The translations under genes and the position numbers were made by a program. Positions 16,905 to 25,619 of a DNA stretch of 44,502 nucleotides are shown one piece after another. Location: assembly GCA_902788605.1 (NCBI GenBank), contig CADAKX010000015.1, forward strand, positions 1 to 44,502, in the 5' to 3' direction. This stretch comes from an uncultured Prevotellaceae bacterium (GTDB taxonomy: Bacteria; Bacteroidota; Bacteroidia; Bacteroidales; Bacteroidaceae). Below the pieces are notes generated by a model. It was given only the letters and a program-made list of their open reading frames with translations, did no database searches and was not told the DNA's origin. Each line of letters opens with the position of its first letter. Position 1 is the stretch's first letter.

Positions 16905-17489
16905 ATGACAACAACTCATTCGTTTATCGGTTCCAAAATCAAGGGAATCCGTGAATCAAAGAACATTTCCATCGACGAAGTATCAGAGCGCAGTGGCCTT
17001 ACCGCTGAGCAAATCAACTCTATAGAAAACGACAAGAACCTACCCTCACTAGGTCCGCTGATCAAGATTGCCCGTGCCCTGGGTGTACGTCTGGGCACCT
17101 TCCTTGACGACAGCGATGCCCTGGGTCCCATTGTGTGCCGCGCTGCCGACCGCGAGAAGGATAGCAGCATCAGTTTCAGCAACGGTGCCACCGATGCCCG
17201 TCAGCACATGGAGTACCACCCGCTGGCCCAGCAGAAGACAGGTCGCCACATGGAGCCATTCGTGATTGACATCCATCCCGAGGAGAGTCCCGAATTCCAG
17301 CTTTCAGCCCACGAAGGTGAGGAGTTCATTTACGTGATGCAGGGCGAGGTCGAGATTGTGTATGGCAAGCAGACCTACACCTTGAAGGAGGGCGACAGCA
17401 TCTTCTACGACAGCATTGTGAACCACCACGTGCACGGTGCTCCCGGCAAGGCCGCCAAGATTCTGGCTGTGGTGTATATTCCATTTTAA
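16905..17489 (+). CDS. XRE-family regulator with C-terminal cupin domain
   Basis: A 194-aa transcription factor. The helix-turn-helix lies at about residues 10-62 (SKIKGIRESKNISIDEVSE). A single cupin barrel occupies about 115-190, with the characteristic EGEEFIYVMQGEVEI and GDSIFYDS strands. Proteins of this build sense a small ligand through the cupin. In Bacteroidetes a gene of this type commonly precedes an acyl-CoA ligase gene, as it does here. Inference: it regulates that ligase or senses its substrate or product. Confidence 0.85.
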   Translation: MTTTHSFIGSKIKGIRESKNISIDEVSERSGLTAEQINSIENDKNLPSLGPLIKIARALGVRLGTFLDDSDALGPIVCRAADREKDSSISFSNGATDARQHMEYHPLAQQKTGRHMEPFVIDIHPEESPEFQLSAHEGEEFIYVMQGEVEIVYGKQTYTLKEGDSIFYDSIVNHHVHGAPGKAAKILAVVYIPF

Positions 17490-17514
17490 AGACGGAATTC
17501 CGGGATAACGGAAT

Positions 17515-17568
17515 CCCGAAACGAAAACGAAAACGAAAAAGAAAAAGAAAACGAAAAGAAAGAAAAGA
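17515..17568. repeat. Purine-only microsatellite before the ligase start
   Basis: A run of AAAACG and AAAAAG words is almost free of T and reaches to the ATG at 17569. Just before it (17494-17519) two near-identical CGGAAT blocks can form a short hairpin (CGGGAT/ATCCCG). The tract could act as an unstructured ribosome-loading leader, or vary in length by slippage. Confidence 0.6.
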
Positions 17569-19290
17569 ATGGCAAAACTTGATATGGCAGGCCGTCCATT
17601 GCCTGATAGAACATACCCAGCAGAGACCGGAAGCGAAGGTTATCACTTGTGGGAGCGCACATTGGGTGAATGGCTGGAATACTGGGCCGAGACGACCCCC
17701 GATAAAGAATACATTGTTTACTCAGACCGCGACTTACGCTTCACGTGGAAGCAGTTCAACGAGCGTGTGGACAACCTGGCCAAGGGTCTGATATCCATTG
17801 GCGTGAAGAAAGGCTCGAATGTGGGCATCTGGGCCACCAACGTGCCCGACTGGCTCACCTTTCTCTATGCCACCGCCAAGATTGGCGCCGTGCTGGTGAC
17901 GGTGAACACCAACTACAAGCAGAACGAATTGGAGTATCTGTGTAAGGACTCCGATATGGAAGTGCTGTGTATCACCGACGGCACATGGGACTGTAACTAT
18001 GTAGATATGACCTACACCATGCTGCCCGAGTTGAAGACCTGCGAACGCGGTTATCTGAACAGTGAGCGTTTCCCCTATCTGAAGAACGTCGTCTATATCG
18101 GCATGGAGAAATATCGCGGCATGTACAACACCGCCGAGTTGCTGCTCTTGGGCCAGAATATCGAAGACGAGACTCTGAACGAGATGAAGAAAGACGTGAG
18201 TTGCTATGACGTCTGCAACATGCAGTACACCAGCGGCACCACGGGTTTCCCCAAGGGTGTGATGCTGACCCACTTCGGCATCTCTAACGATGGTTACTTC
18301 ACCGGCGAGAATATGGGATTCACCCAGGACGACAAGTTGTGCGTCTGTGTGCCCCTGTTCCATTGCTTCGGCGTGGTGCTGGCCACGATGAACTGCTTGA
18401 CCCACGGCTGTACCGAGGTGATGGTCGAGAAGTTTGACCCCCTGGTCGTACTGGCGTCTATCCATAAAGAAAGATGTACGGCTGTCTATGGCGTGCCCAC
18501 GATGTTTATTGCCGAGTTGAACCACCCGATGTTCTCGATGTTCGACCTCAGCTGTCTGCGCACGGGTATCATGGCCGGTTCACTCTGCCCTATCGAACTG
18601 ATGAAGCAGGTGAGCGAAAAAATGTATATGACCATCACCAGCGTGTATGGACTCACCGAGTCGTCGCCTGGTATGACCCAGACCTGCCTCAACGACACCT
18701 TCGAGCAGCGTTGCACCACCGTGGGCCGCGACTTCCCGTTTGTTGATGTCAAGGTGCTCGACCCCGAGACCGGCGAGGAGTGTCCTGTTGGCGTTCAGGG
18801 CGAGATGTGCTGCAAGGGTTTCAACGTAATGAAAGGTTATTATAAGAATCCCGAGGCCACGGCCGAGGTGATTGACAAGAACGGATACCTGCATTCAGGC
18901 GACCTGGGTGTGAAGGACGAGCAGGGCTTCTACAAGATTACCGGCCGCATCAAGGACATGATTATCCGTGGCGGCGAAAATATCTATCCGCGCGAGATTG
19001 AGGAATTTTTGTATCACATGCCCGGCATTCGCGACGTACAGGTGGCCGCCGTTCCCTCAAAGAAATATGGTGAGGCCGTGGGTGCTTTCATCATCCTCGA
19101 GGAGGGTGCCAAGATGACCGCCGAAGACGTGCAGTTGTTCTGTCGCGGCAAGATAGCCCGCTATAAGATTCCGAAGTACGTGTTCTTCATCAAGGAGTTC
19201 CCATTGACCGGTTCGGGCAAGATCCAGAAGTTCAAACTGAAGGAGATGAGTCTGAAGCTGTGCGAGGAACAGGGGATTGAAGTCGTTTAA
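17569..19290 (+). CDS. Acyl-CoA ligase (AMP-forming, fatty-acid type)
   Basis: An adenylate-forming enzyme of 573 aa that activates a carboxylic acid with ATP and CoA. The nucleotide motif [10 protein letters not shown] lies at 221-230. The A5 motif is YGLTESSPG, the hinge region is [22 protein letters not shown], and the C-terminal catalytic Lys is in GSGKIQK. Motif wording matches medium/long-chain fatty-acyl-CoA synthetases of the FadD type. It follows the XRE-cupin gene by 80 nt on the same strand and is probably co-expressed. Confidence 0.88.
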   Translation: MAKLDMAGRPLPDRTYPAETGSEGYHLWERTLGEWLEYWAETTPDKEYIVYSDRDLRFTWKQFNERVDNLAKGLISIGVKKGSNVGIWATNVPDWLTFLYATAKIGAVLVTVNTNYKQNELEYLCKDSDMEVLCITDGTWDCNYVDMTYTMLPELKTCERGYLNSERFPYLKNVVYIGMEKYRGMYNTAELLLLGQNIEDETLNEMKKDVSCYDVCNMQYTSGTTGFPKGVMLTHFGISNDGYFTGENMGFTQDDKLCVCVPLFHCFGVVLATMNCLTHGCTEVMVEKFDPLVVLASIHKERCTAVYGVPTMFIAELNHPMFSMFDLSCLRTGIMAGSLCPIELMKQVSEKMYMTITSVYGLTESSPGMTQTCLNDTFEQRCTTVGRDFPFVDVKVLDPETGEECPVGVQGEMCCKGFNVMKGYYKNPEATAEVIDKNGYLHSGDLGVKDEQGFYKITGRIKDMIIRGGENIYPREIEEFLYHMPGIRDVQVAAVPSKKYGEAVGAFIILEEGAKMTAEDVQLFCRGKIARYKIPKYVFFIKEFPLTGSGKIQKFKLKEMSLKLCEEQGIEVV

Positions 19291-19301
19291 TACTGGTTTT
19301 C

Positions 19302-19433
19302 GAGGTACGAGGTGCGAGGTACGAGGTACGAGGATAGTTCTCGAGGTGCGAGGTGCGAGGTACGAGGTACGAGGATAGTGTCGACTATGAGACAACAGCA
19401 AAACTGCCCTCGTACCTCGTACCTCGTACCTCG
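19302..19433. repeat. 7-bp repeat array forming a large inverted repeat
   Basis: The 7-bp unit GAGGTAC (variants GAGGTGC and GAGGATA) occurs ten times at 19302-19377, as two blocks of five that each end in GAGGATA. The inverse, four copies of CCTCGTA, occurs at 19408-19433. The two arms can pair as a long hairpin just after the ligase gene. There is no T-run on the plus strand after the hairpin, so it is not a standard terminator, although it could stabilise the 3' end of the mRNA. Confidence 0.75.
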
Positions 19434-19458
19434 AAAAACAAAAAAACAGAGCGAATCC

Positions 19459-19489
19459 TTTGTGGTTCGCCCTTTTCTTTGTAATTTTG
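19459..19489 (+). promoter_or_regulatory. Promoter of the DUF6057 operon
   Basis: TTTG at 19459-19462 and TAATTTTG at 19482-19489, exactly 19 bp apart, match the Bacteroidetes consensus very well. The leader to the ATG at 19554 is about 58 nt. Confidence 0.75.
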
Positions 19490-19553
19490 CACGTCCTAAA
19501 ATAGAAAAAAGAAAAGAACCTATAACACAACAATAAACCGATAGGAAACTCTG

Positions 19554-21404
19554 ATGAGACATTTCAAACCCATAATGTTGTGGTTGGTTGCACTCGGCGT
19601 CATTGCCGCCGCCCTACTCTGGTTTGAGAGCGACGTGCAGTGGAAAGTGCAGCAAAACAACCTGTTTTTGTTCTCCACGCTGTTCTTCAAGCAGACGATG
19701 GTGGAGCCCGGCGGCCTGCTGCAGTATCTGGGCAAGTTTTTCACGCAGTTCTTCTACTGGCCCTGGCTGGGCACCGTGCTGCTGTGTGGCTGGTGGCTGT
19801 TGCTGACGTGGATTACCAAACGCGCCTTGAGCATCCCCGACCGCTGGAGTGCCTTGGCGCTGGCCCCCACGGTTATCCTGCTAGCGATGAACGTGAGTCT
19901 GGGCTATTGGGTCTATGAAATGAAGCTTCAAGGCTACTACCTGATGCCCACCATTGGCACCACCGCCATGATGGCCCTGTTGTGGCTCTTCCGCGTGGCG
20001 AAGAACGAATGGGTGCGCCTGATGCTGGCCGTGATGACCGTGGTGGCCGGCTATCCCCTGATGGGTGCCTATGCCCTGGCGGCGGCGCTGCTGATGGCCG
20101 TGATGACGTGGACCCTCGATGCCAGTCAGGCCAAGCAAGGCAAGAACGGCAGTCCCGCCAAGTTCAGTCCCATGAAGAAAGGACTCACCTCGGCGGCGGC
20201 CCTGGCAGCCATTGCCGGCATTCCCCAGCTGTATTACCAGTGGGTATACTATCAGACCAACGCCATCAACCTCTATGTGACCGCCCTGCCCGACTTTACC
20301 ATTGTGGACACCTATCCCGCCTATCGGATACCCTACTTCGTGCTGCTGGCCACCCTCGCCATTCTGATTTTCCTGACGAAGATTATCCAGGGCAACAAGC
20401 CCGGCCGATGGCTGACGATGGGCATCCAGGGCGTGCTGCTGGCTGGCGGCGCATGGTGCGTGTGCCACTACTGGTATCAGAACGACAATTTCCACCACGA
20501 ACTGCGTATGCAACGCTGCATCGAGCAGGCCGACTGGAAGGGCGTCGTCGAGGAAGGTGAGAAGCAGCAGGGCGAGCCCACGCGCGCCATCGTGATGATG
20601 CACAACCTCGCCCTGAGCCGACTGGGGCGCCAGTGCGACGAGATGTATAATTTCCCCAAGGGCTCGGCCAAGCCCGACACCGAGTTGCCCGTCTATATGC
20701 ACAACACCGCCGGCCGAATGATCTACTACCAGTACGGCATTCTGAACGAATGTCACCGCATGTGCATGGAGCAGGGTGTGAACTTCGGCTGGACCAACGA
20801 ACTGCTGCAATACCTCACCCGCAGTGCCCTGCTGGGCGACGAGCGTCAGGTGACCCGCAAATATATCGACATCCTCAAGGAGACCCTGTTCTATCGCGGC
20901 TGGGCCGAGCACATGGAGCATTTGCTGAACGACCGCGAAGCCCTGTTGGCCGACGCCGAGACCGGTCCCGTGACCCACATGCTGCACCATATTGACCGCA
21001 AGGGCAACGACGACGGTTACGTGGAGAAGTACCTGATGACCATTCTGTCGGAGACCGATGCCGACGACCTCTATTTCCAGGAGCAGGCCGTGCTGGGTGC
21101 CATGTGGACGCGCAACAACCACGACTTCTGGCAGCGCATCGCCCACTATGTGGAATTGAGTCCCAACGGCGTCATACCCCGCATTTTCCTTGAAGCCGCC
21201 TGCCTCTTTGGCACCATGGAGGGCCGTACCGACCTCGAGGGCAACATCGACCCCCAGATTCTCAAGAGCTTTCAGGGCTTTATGAACCAGATGGAGCAAT
21301 GCAAAGGTATGTCGCTGCCCCAGATGCGCAAGGTGCTCCTGCCGCAGTATGGCCACACCTATTTCTTTGAATATTTCTTCCTAAAGGATATTACCTATTT
21401 CTGA
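19554..21404 (+). CDS. DUF6057-type membrane protein
   Basis: A 616-aa inner-membrane protein with about ten hydrophobic segments in residues 8-310, then a long soluble helical region (about 315-616) with TPR-like character. The architecture and wording match the Bacteroidetes family annotated as DUF6057, for which no activity is known to me. The stop shares one base with the start of the following PD40 lipoprotein gene, so the two are translated together and may form one envelope complex. Codon use is GC-rich, which produces long spurious frames on the other strand. Confidence 0.75.
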   Translation: MRHFKPIMLWLVALGVIAAALLWFESDVQWKVQQNNLFLFSTLFFKQTMVEPGGLLQYLGKFFTQFFYWPWLGTVLLCGWWLLLTWITKRALSIPDRWSALALAPTVILLAMNVSLGYWVYEMKLQGYYLMPTIGTTAMMALLWLFRVAKNEWVRLMLAVMTVVAGYPLMGAYALAAALLMAVMTWTLDASQAKQGKNGSPAKFSPMKKGLTSAAALAAIAGIPQLYYQWVYYQTNAINLYVTALPDFTIVDTYPAYRIPYFVLLATLAILIFLTKIIQGNKPGRWLTMGIQGVLLAGGAWCVCHYWYQNDNFHHELRMQRCIEQADWKGVVEEGEKQQGEPTRAIVMMHNLALSRLGRQCDEMYNFPKGSAKPDTELPVYMHNTAGRMIYYQYGILNECHRMCMEQGVNFGWTNELLQYLTRSALLGDERQVTRKYIDILKETLFYRGWAEHMEHLLNDREALLADAETGPVTHMLHHIDRKGNDDGYVEKYLMTILSETDADDLYFQEQAVLGAMWTRNNHDFWQRIAHYVELSPNGVIPRIFLEAACLFGTMEGRTDLEGNIDPQILKSFQGFMNQMEQCKGMSLPQMRKVLLPQYGHTYFFEYFFLKDITYF

Positions 21405-22903
21405 TGATGAGACACCTATTTACTATTATAGCCTCGGCCCTGCTGCTGACCGCCTGCGGCCCCGAGCTCCCCACGAAATTCGCCGAGAGCCAGTCGCTGC
21501 CCATGATCTATCCCGACTATACCGACGTCACCATACCCGTGAACCTGGCGCCGCTGACCTTCCAGATGGACGTGCCTGCCGACGAGATGGCCGCGCGTTT
21601 TGCCTGTGGCGACCAGCAACTGGTTTGCAGCGGCAGCAAGATACAACCCGACCCCTCCGACTGGCAGACGCTGGTCGAGGCCGCCAAGGGCCGTGCCATC
21701 ACCGTGGACGTCTATGCCAGCGTGAAGGGGCAGTGGACCCACTACAAGCCCTTCAAGATTTATGTGTCGCCCGACTCGATAGACCCCTATCTCAGTTACC
21801 GACTGATTGCCCCGTCGTATGTCACCTACAACGACCTGACCATCAGTCAGCGCTGTCTGGAGAACTACGACGAGAGTGTGGTCTATGACAACATGCTGTG
21901 CACCGACGGCTCTCAGGGGCAGTGCATCAACTGCCACAACTATCAGAACTACAACCCCAACCGCATGCAGTTTCATGCCCGCCAGAACATGGGCGGCACC
22001 ATTGTGGCCTACGACGGCGACATCCGCAAGATCAACATGCGCAACGACTCGCTGCTGGCTGCCGGTGTCTATCCCGCCTGGCACCCCTGGCTCAAGCTCA
22101 TCGTCTATTCCACCAACCTGACCCACCAGACGTTTCACACCGTGAACCCCAACAAGATTGAGGTGTTTGACACCCGCAGCGACCTGATGGCCTTTGACAT
22201 CGAGAAGAACGAGGTGACCAATCTGGAGAGCGGCATGGGCGAACTCGAGGTGTTTCCCTGCTGGTCGCCCGACGGCAAGGCCATCTATTACTGCAGCGCC
22301 CACCTGGAATACCACGACAGCATCGACGAGGGTCAGGAGTATATGATGCGCGCCGAGCAGGTGAAGTACAATATCTATAAGAAAGACTTCGACCCCGACA
22401 GCCGAGCGTTTGGCCCGCGCCAACTGGTGTTCGACGCCGCCGCGCTGGACAAGAGTGCCACGCTGCCCCGCATCTCGCCCGACGGCCGCTATCTGATGTT
22501 TGCCATGGCCCGCTATGGCGTGTTCCACATCTGGCACCGCGATGCCGACCTCTGCCTCATCGACCTGAAGACCGGACATGCCCGCACGATGAAGGAAATC
22601 AACTCGGACGATGTGGAGAGCTACCACTCATGGTCGAGCAACGGCCGCTGGGTGGTCTTCTCGTCGCGCCGCTACGACGGCAACTTCACCCGCCCCTTCT
22701 TTGCCCATATCGACCAGCGGGGGCGCGGCGCCAAGCCCTTTGAGTTGCCGCAGTCCGACCCCGACTACCACCGCCAGTTTCTGCGCAGCTATAACATCCC
22801 TGAGTTTATGAGCGGCCCCGTGACCATCGGTCCCCAGGCTTTTGCCCGTGTGCTCAGCGGCGAGGGCGAGCCCGTGAAATACGTAACAAGACTATCCAAA
22901 TAA
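21404..22903 (+). CDS. PD40/TolB-like lipoprotein with a haem-c motif
   Basis: A 499-aa lipoprotein. The signal peptide ends in the lipobox LTAC with Cys18. A cytochrome-c type CINCH motif lies at 174-178 with possible distal ligands nearby (MQFH, MGG). The second half has WD40-like PD40 repeats, seen as CWSPDGKAIYY and RISPDGRYLMF. The CxxCH motif and beta-propeller resemble periplasmic TolB-like proteins with an attached cytochrome domain. It is coupled to the DUF6057 gene by a one-base overlap and followed by GH30 with a 23-nt gap. No substrate can be named. Confidence 0.78.
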   Translation: MMRHLFTIIASALLLTACGPELPTKFAESQSLPMIYPDYTDVTIPVNLAPLTFQMDVPADEMAARFACGDQQLVCSGSKIQPDPSDWQTLVEAAKGRAITVDVYASVKGQWTHYKPFKIYVSPDSIDPYLSYRLIAPSYVTYNDLTISQRCLENYDESVVYDNMLCTDGSQGQCINCHNYQNYNPNRMQFHARQNMGGTIVAYDGDIRKINMRNDSLLAAGVYPAWHPWLKLIVYSTNLTHQTFHTVNPNKIEVFDTRSDLMAFDIEKNEVTNLESGMGELEVFPCWSPDGKAIYYCSAHLEYHDSIDEGQEYMMRAEQVKYNIYKKDFDPDSRAFGPRQLVFDAAALDKSATLPRISPDGRYLMFAMARYGVFHIWHRDADLCLIDLKTGHARTMKEINSDDVESYHSWSSNGRWVVFSSRRYDGNFTRPFFAHIDQRGRGAKPFELPQSDPDYHRQFLRSYNIPEFMSGPVTIGPQAFARVLSGEGEPVKYVTRLSK

Positions 22904-22926
22904 TTCATTTTCTAACTCACACATTT

Positions 22927-24498
22927 ATGACAAGATTCACTACAATCAAGAAACCATCGTTCAGGCGGCTCTCGGCAGCCCTGGCGATGCTGACCGCCAC
23001 GATGACCGTGGCCCAGGCCACCACGGTGACCGTGACGGTGAAGGACACCCGCTATCAGACCATCACCGGCTTTGGTGCAGCGTGCTGTGATGGTGCCATG
23101 TGCCCCTATGCCACCGACACCAACCCTGTGAAACTGCTCTATGGCCCGCAGTCCAAGATCGGACTCAACATCATGCGCATGGAGATCTCGCCCAACTTTG
23201 AAGGCGACGTCATCGTGCCCGAATGGGGCAACTACGACACCCCCTACGACTGGCAGGGCGGTGTGCCATCGGCCAAGATTGTCAAGCAGCGCGGCGGCAT
23301 CGTCTTTGGCACCCCCTGGTCGCCCCCAGGCGAGTATAAGACCAACGGCTCGGCCCAGGGTGGCAACGCCGACGACCAAGGTAACATTCGCGCCGAGTTG
23401 CGCGAGGACTGCTACGACAAGTTCTTCCCATGGCTCAACACCTTCCTGGCCTATATGAAGAAGAAGGGCGTCGCGGTGGATGCCGTGTCGATCCAGAACG
23501 AGCCCGACTGGTGGGTGAACTACTCGGGCTGTCTCTACACCCCCGAGCAGCAGCTGAAGCTGGTGAAGAACTATGCCCACATGCTCGACCGTGAGACCTA
23601 CCCCGGCGTGCGCCTGATCAGCGCCGAGCCCCTGGGTTTCGACCCCAGATACAGCAACAAGCTGCTGGGCGACACCACGGCCCGCAAGCACATCGACATC
23701 ATTGCCGGTCACCTCTATGGCCACCCACCCTTGGGCAACATGAAGAGTGCCAACAACATGGCCTCGAAGTATGGCAAGGAGGTGTGGATGACCGAGCACT
23801 CGGTGTCTGACAATATCCAGAACCGCCTGCCCAACTGGCACGAGCAGCTGCTGTTTGCCGAGGAGCTCAACGAGTGTATGCTCTCGGGCTGCACCGGCTA
23901 TATCTACTGGTATATGCGTGCCCACTGGGCTTTTGTGAGCACTGGCGAGGCCAAGTATGGCACCGAGAACAAAGTGAAGAACAAGCTGTTGCCCCGCGCC
24001 TTTGTGATGTCCCACTTCTCTAAATACGTCACCGGCTCCACCCGCCTGATGACCACGCCCACCATGGCCGCCAACACCAAGGAGGGCGCCCGCGAATATT
24101 CGGCCTATGTGAAGGACGACACCACGCTCATCGTGATGGCCATCGACACCACCAAGACCGCCTACGACCTGAAGTTGAAGCTACCCTTCTATGTCAAGAG
24201 CGGCAAGCACATAAAGTCCACCGGCAACGAGACCGACAGCCTGTGCCAGGAGTCCGTCATCGACATCGAGCAGGCCACCAAGGAGGTCATCGTGCCCATG
24301 CCCGCGCGCAGTCTCAACACCTATATCTTCACCATCGACCCGGGTGCTGCCGCCATTGCCGACCGCCAGGCGACCCGCACCGCCACTGGTCCCTTCACCT
24401 ACTACGACCTGAACGGCCGCAAAATGGAAGAGCCCCGCGGACTCTGCATTGAGCGGAGTGCCGACGGGACTGCACGCAAGGTGTACTTCAAGGAGTAA
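22927..24498 (+). CDS. Secreted GH30-family glycoside hydrolase
   Basis: A retaining glycosidase of family GH30 (glucosylceramidase/xylanase type), 523 aa. It has a signal peptide (about 1-31) and a (beta/alpha)8 barrel with the acid/base Glu192 in SIQNEPDW and the nucleophile Glu290 in WMTEHS; HLYGH is at 262-266. A beta-sandwich follows up to about residue 475. The last 45 residues (YYDLNGRKMEEPRG, then a K-rich end) resemble the C-terminal tail of type IX-secreted Bacteroidetes proteins. It is downstream of the PD40 lipoprotein gene on the same strand. The GH30 subfamily, and so the substrate, is not determined. Confidence 0.85.
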   Translation: MTRFTTIKKPSFRRLSAALAMLTATMTVAQATTVTVTVKDTRYQTITGFGAACCDGAMCPYATDTNPVKLLYGPQSKIGLNIMRMEISPNFEGDVIVPEWGNYDTPYDWQGGVPSAKIVKQRGGIVFGTPWSPPGEYKTNGSAQGGNADDQGNIRAELREDCYDKFFPWLNTFLAYMKKKGVAVDAVSIQNEPDWWVNYSGCLYTPEQQLKLVKNYAHMLDRETYPGVRLISAEPLGFDPRYSNKLLGDTTARKHIDIIAGHLYGHPPLGNMKSANNMASKYGKEVWMTEHSVSDNIQNRLPNWHEQLLFAEELNECMLSGCTGYIYWYMRAHWAFVSTGEAKYGTENKVKNKLLPRAFVMSHFSKYVTGSTRLMTTPTMAANTKEGAREYSAYVKDDTTLIVMAIDTTKTAYDLKLKLPFYVKSGKHIKSTGNETDSLCQESVIDIEQATKEVIVPMPARSLNTYIFTIDPGAAAIADRQATRTATGPFTYYDLNGRKMEEPRGLCIERSADGTARKVYFKE

Positions 24499-24517
24499 AG
24501 AAAACGTTTCTCACCAT

Positions 24518-24547
24518 ATTTCAGGCTGGCATATGCCGGCCTGAAAT
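24518..24547 (+). terminator. Probable terminator of the GH30 operon
   Basis: ATTTCAGGC at 24518-24526 pairs with GCCTGAAAT at 24539-24547, with a palindromic GGCATATGCC in the loop. The downstream T-run is weak. Confidence 0.65.
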
Positions 24548-24549
24548 TG

Positions 24550-24928
24550 TATATTTTCGGAGAAACATCTTATTCATTACTTCTGCTATTTAATGGGGTT
24601 ATTATACGCACAGACTATAACTATGAAACATCGCTTAATCGACAAAAACTCCCAATTCTATATTTCTTATTCGAAAAAATGTCGTGTTATTGCACCGAAT
24701 TCATAAGTTAATCGAAGAAAATGGCAAAAGAGAAACAATCAACCAACACTAACCATAAACCAGCGGAATCACAAACAAATCGCAAGATTCCGCAGAGTTA
24801 TGGTCAAAAAAGTTTCAGACGAAAAACAGAATAATAGTTTAAATTTGAACTGTTATACTCGATTTTTAGCCGTTATAGTTTAATTTAAAACTATTAGCAC
24901 TCCGTTTTTCCTCTAAACAAGGATGTCA
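24550..24928. other. Intergenic region with inverted repeats
   Basis: This AT-rich stretch has no recognised gene. It contains an 8-bp inverted repeat (GCGGAATC at 24763-24770 with 24786-24793). It also contains a long imperfect inverted repeat of about 23 bp (24833-24857 with 24873-24895). A short plus-strand frame at 24721-24834 is listed separately. Confidence 0.5.
24721..24834 (+). CDS. Possible 37-aa basic microprotein
   Basis: A short ATG-started frame encoding 37 residues (MAKEKQSTNTNHKPAESQ, then a Lys/Arg-rich end RRKTE). GAAGAAA lies directly upstream. It has no recognisable domain and its composition could arise by chance. It lies in the composition-change zone between the GC-rich chromosome part and the AT-rich island. 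Low confidence. Confidence 0.22.
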   Translation: MAKEKQSTNTNHKPAESQTNRKIPQSYGQKSFRRKTE

Positions 24929-25102
24929 CTAATGCGCGATAGGACAGTGCTCTTTCTCATACTCTATCACAACGTCAGACATCAACGTCAGTTCCACCGC
25001 GTTGCGATCGTTCGTAGGGGTGTTGTCATCCACCAACAGCAGCAGCTCTTCAATGCGTGCCAATGCAAATTCGTATTTTTCCTTCGAAATCTTACTCATC
25101 AT
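24929..25102 (-). pseudogene. Truncated HigA-family antitoxin
   Basis: A 57-aa frame starting MMSKISKEKYEFALARIE and ending HCPIAH. It matches the N-terminal half of Bacteroidetes HigA-type antitoxins (ALARIEELL, DDNTPTNDRNAVELTLMSD, VIEYEKEH). Full-length proteins continue for roughly 60 more residues with the HTH domain. Here the frame stops exactly where the HTH should begin, so the DNA-binding part is missing. It has a real Shine-Dalgarno-like AAGGAGG before the tandem ATGs, unusual for this genome. No HigB toxin gene is found upstream. It is a remnant, or a deliberately shortened antitoxin. Confidence 0.6.
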
Positions 25103-25158
25103 CTTTCCTCCTTATTTTAAATTGTTGCTGCATCTATTGTTTCAGATTAGTAATTAAG

Positions 25159-25187
25159 CAAAAAAGAGTCCAGCGTTTGCTGAACTC
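25159..25187 (-). terminator. Intrinsic terminator upstream of the antitoxin remnant
   Basis: Minus-strand GAGTTCAGC pairs with GCTGGACTC (one G-U pair, 4-nt loop AAAC) and is followed by TTTTTT. Confidence 0.75.
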
Positions 25188-25427
25188 TTTGCGGAGAGAG
25201 AGGTATCTCTCGCAGAAGGAGATGACCCTCATCTATTTGTTGTTTAATGAATTGAGTACCAATCATTTAGCATTTCCCATCAAAACGGTTCAGATTTTAT
25301 GAAGTAATACACTGGTAATACATCCTGCTATGTATAATAAGGCGGGTAATATAGTTGCCAGATTTCTTAGCCGTCACGCTGTCTTAACGCTCAATGGTTT
25401 TAATTCTATCAAAGATCTCTTATCTCA
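25159..25427 (-). ncRNA. Candidate structured small RNA or leader transcript
   Basis: A minus-strand unit bounded by a promoter box (TACCTTTG at 25440-25433) and a strong intrinsic terminator (25166-25187 followed by six T on the minus strand). In between there are small hairpins (for example GATGA/TCATC and GAGAG/CTCTC near 25196-25235) and only tiny reading frames. One of these (25147-25266, 39 codons) runs through the terminator and is therefore doubtful. The transcript would be about 265 nt and ends about 55 nt before the antitoxin remnant. I do not recognise an RNA family. Confidence 0.33.
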
Positions 25428-25432
25428 CTTTG

Positions 25433-25440
25433 CAAAGGTA
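25433..25440 (-). promoter_or_regulatory. Minus-strand promoter box
   Basis: TACCTTTG reads on the minus strand in a region with no annotated gene start nearby. It is the reason for proposing a small transcript here. Confidence 0.5.
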
Positions 25441-25585
25441 GCGCTTTTACATCGAATAACCAAATAATTCAAGCAAAAAGCGGACAAAACACTCAAAAAT
25501 CAGCCATTTCCCGACTTTTCAAGTCGTGAAAACGTTAATATATGACTTTAAATTTTTCAAGACCACTTCATTGGAACAAAAAATC

Positions 25586-25593
25586 TAATTTTG
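25586..25593 (+). promoter_or_regulatory. Promoter box of the small HTH gene
   Basis: TAATTTTG at 25586-25593 places the transcript start near 25599, which supports the ATG at 25620 rather than the upstream ATG at 25542. Confidence 0.55.
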
Positions 25594-25619
25594 TGGCAAA
25601 AAAACAAGGAGATAAGGTT

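Noticed and set aside
19881-21356. Long minus-strand frame (491 codons) opposite the DUF6057 gene
   Set aside because: It is the antisense shadow of a GC-rich gene; His/Gln/Gly/Val-rich composition, no domain, and a better gene with promoter lies on the plus strand.
21416-22627. Minus-strand frame (403 codons) opposite the PD40 lipoprotein gene
   Set aside because: Antisense shadow with the same biased composition; the plus strand has a lipobox and PD40 motifs.
22912-24015. Minus-strand frame (367 codons) opposite the GH30 gene
   Set aside because: Shadow of the GH30 gene; no motif, no promoter.
25147-25266. 39-codon minus-strand frame as a small protein gene
   Set aside because: An intrinsic terminator lies within its 3' part, so a full mRNA is unlikely; treated as part of a candidate RNA.
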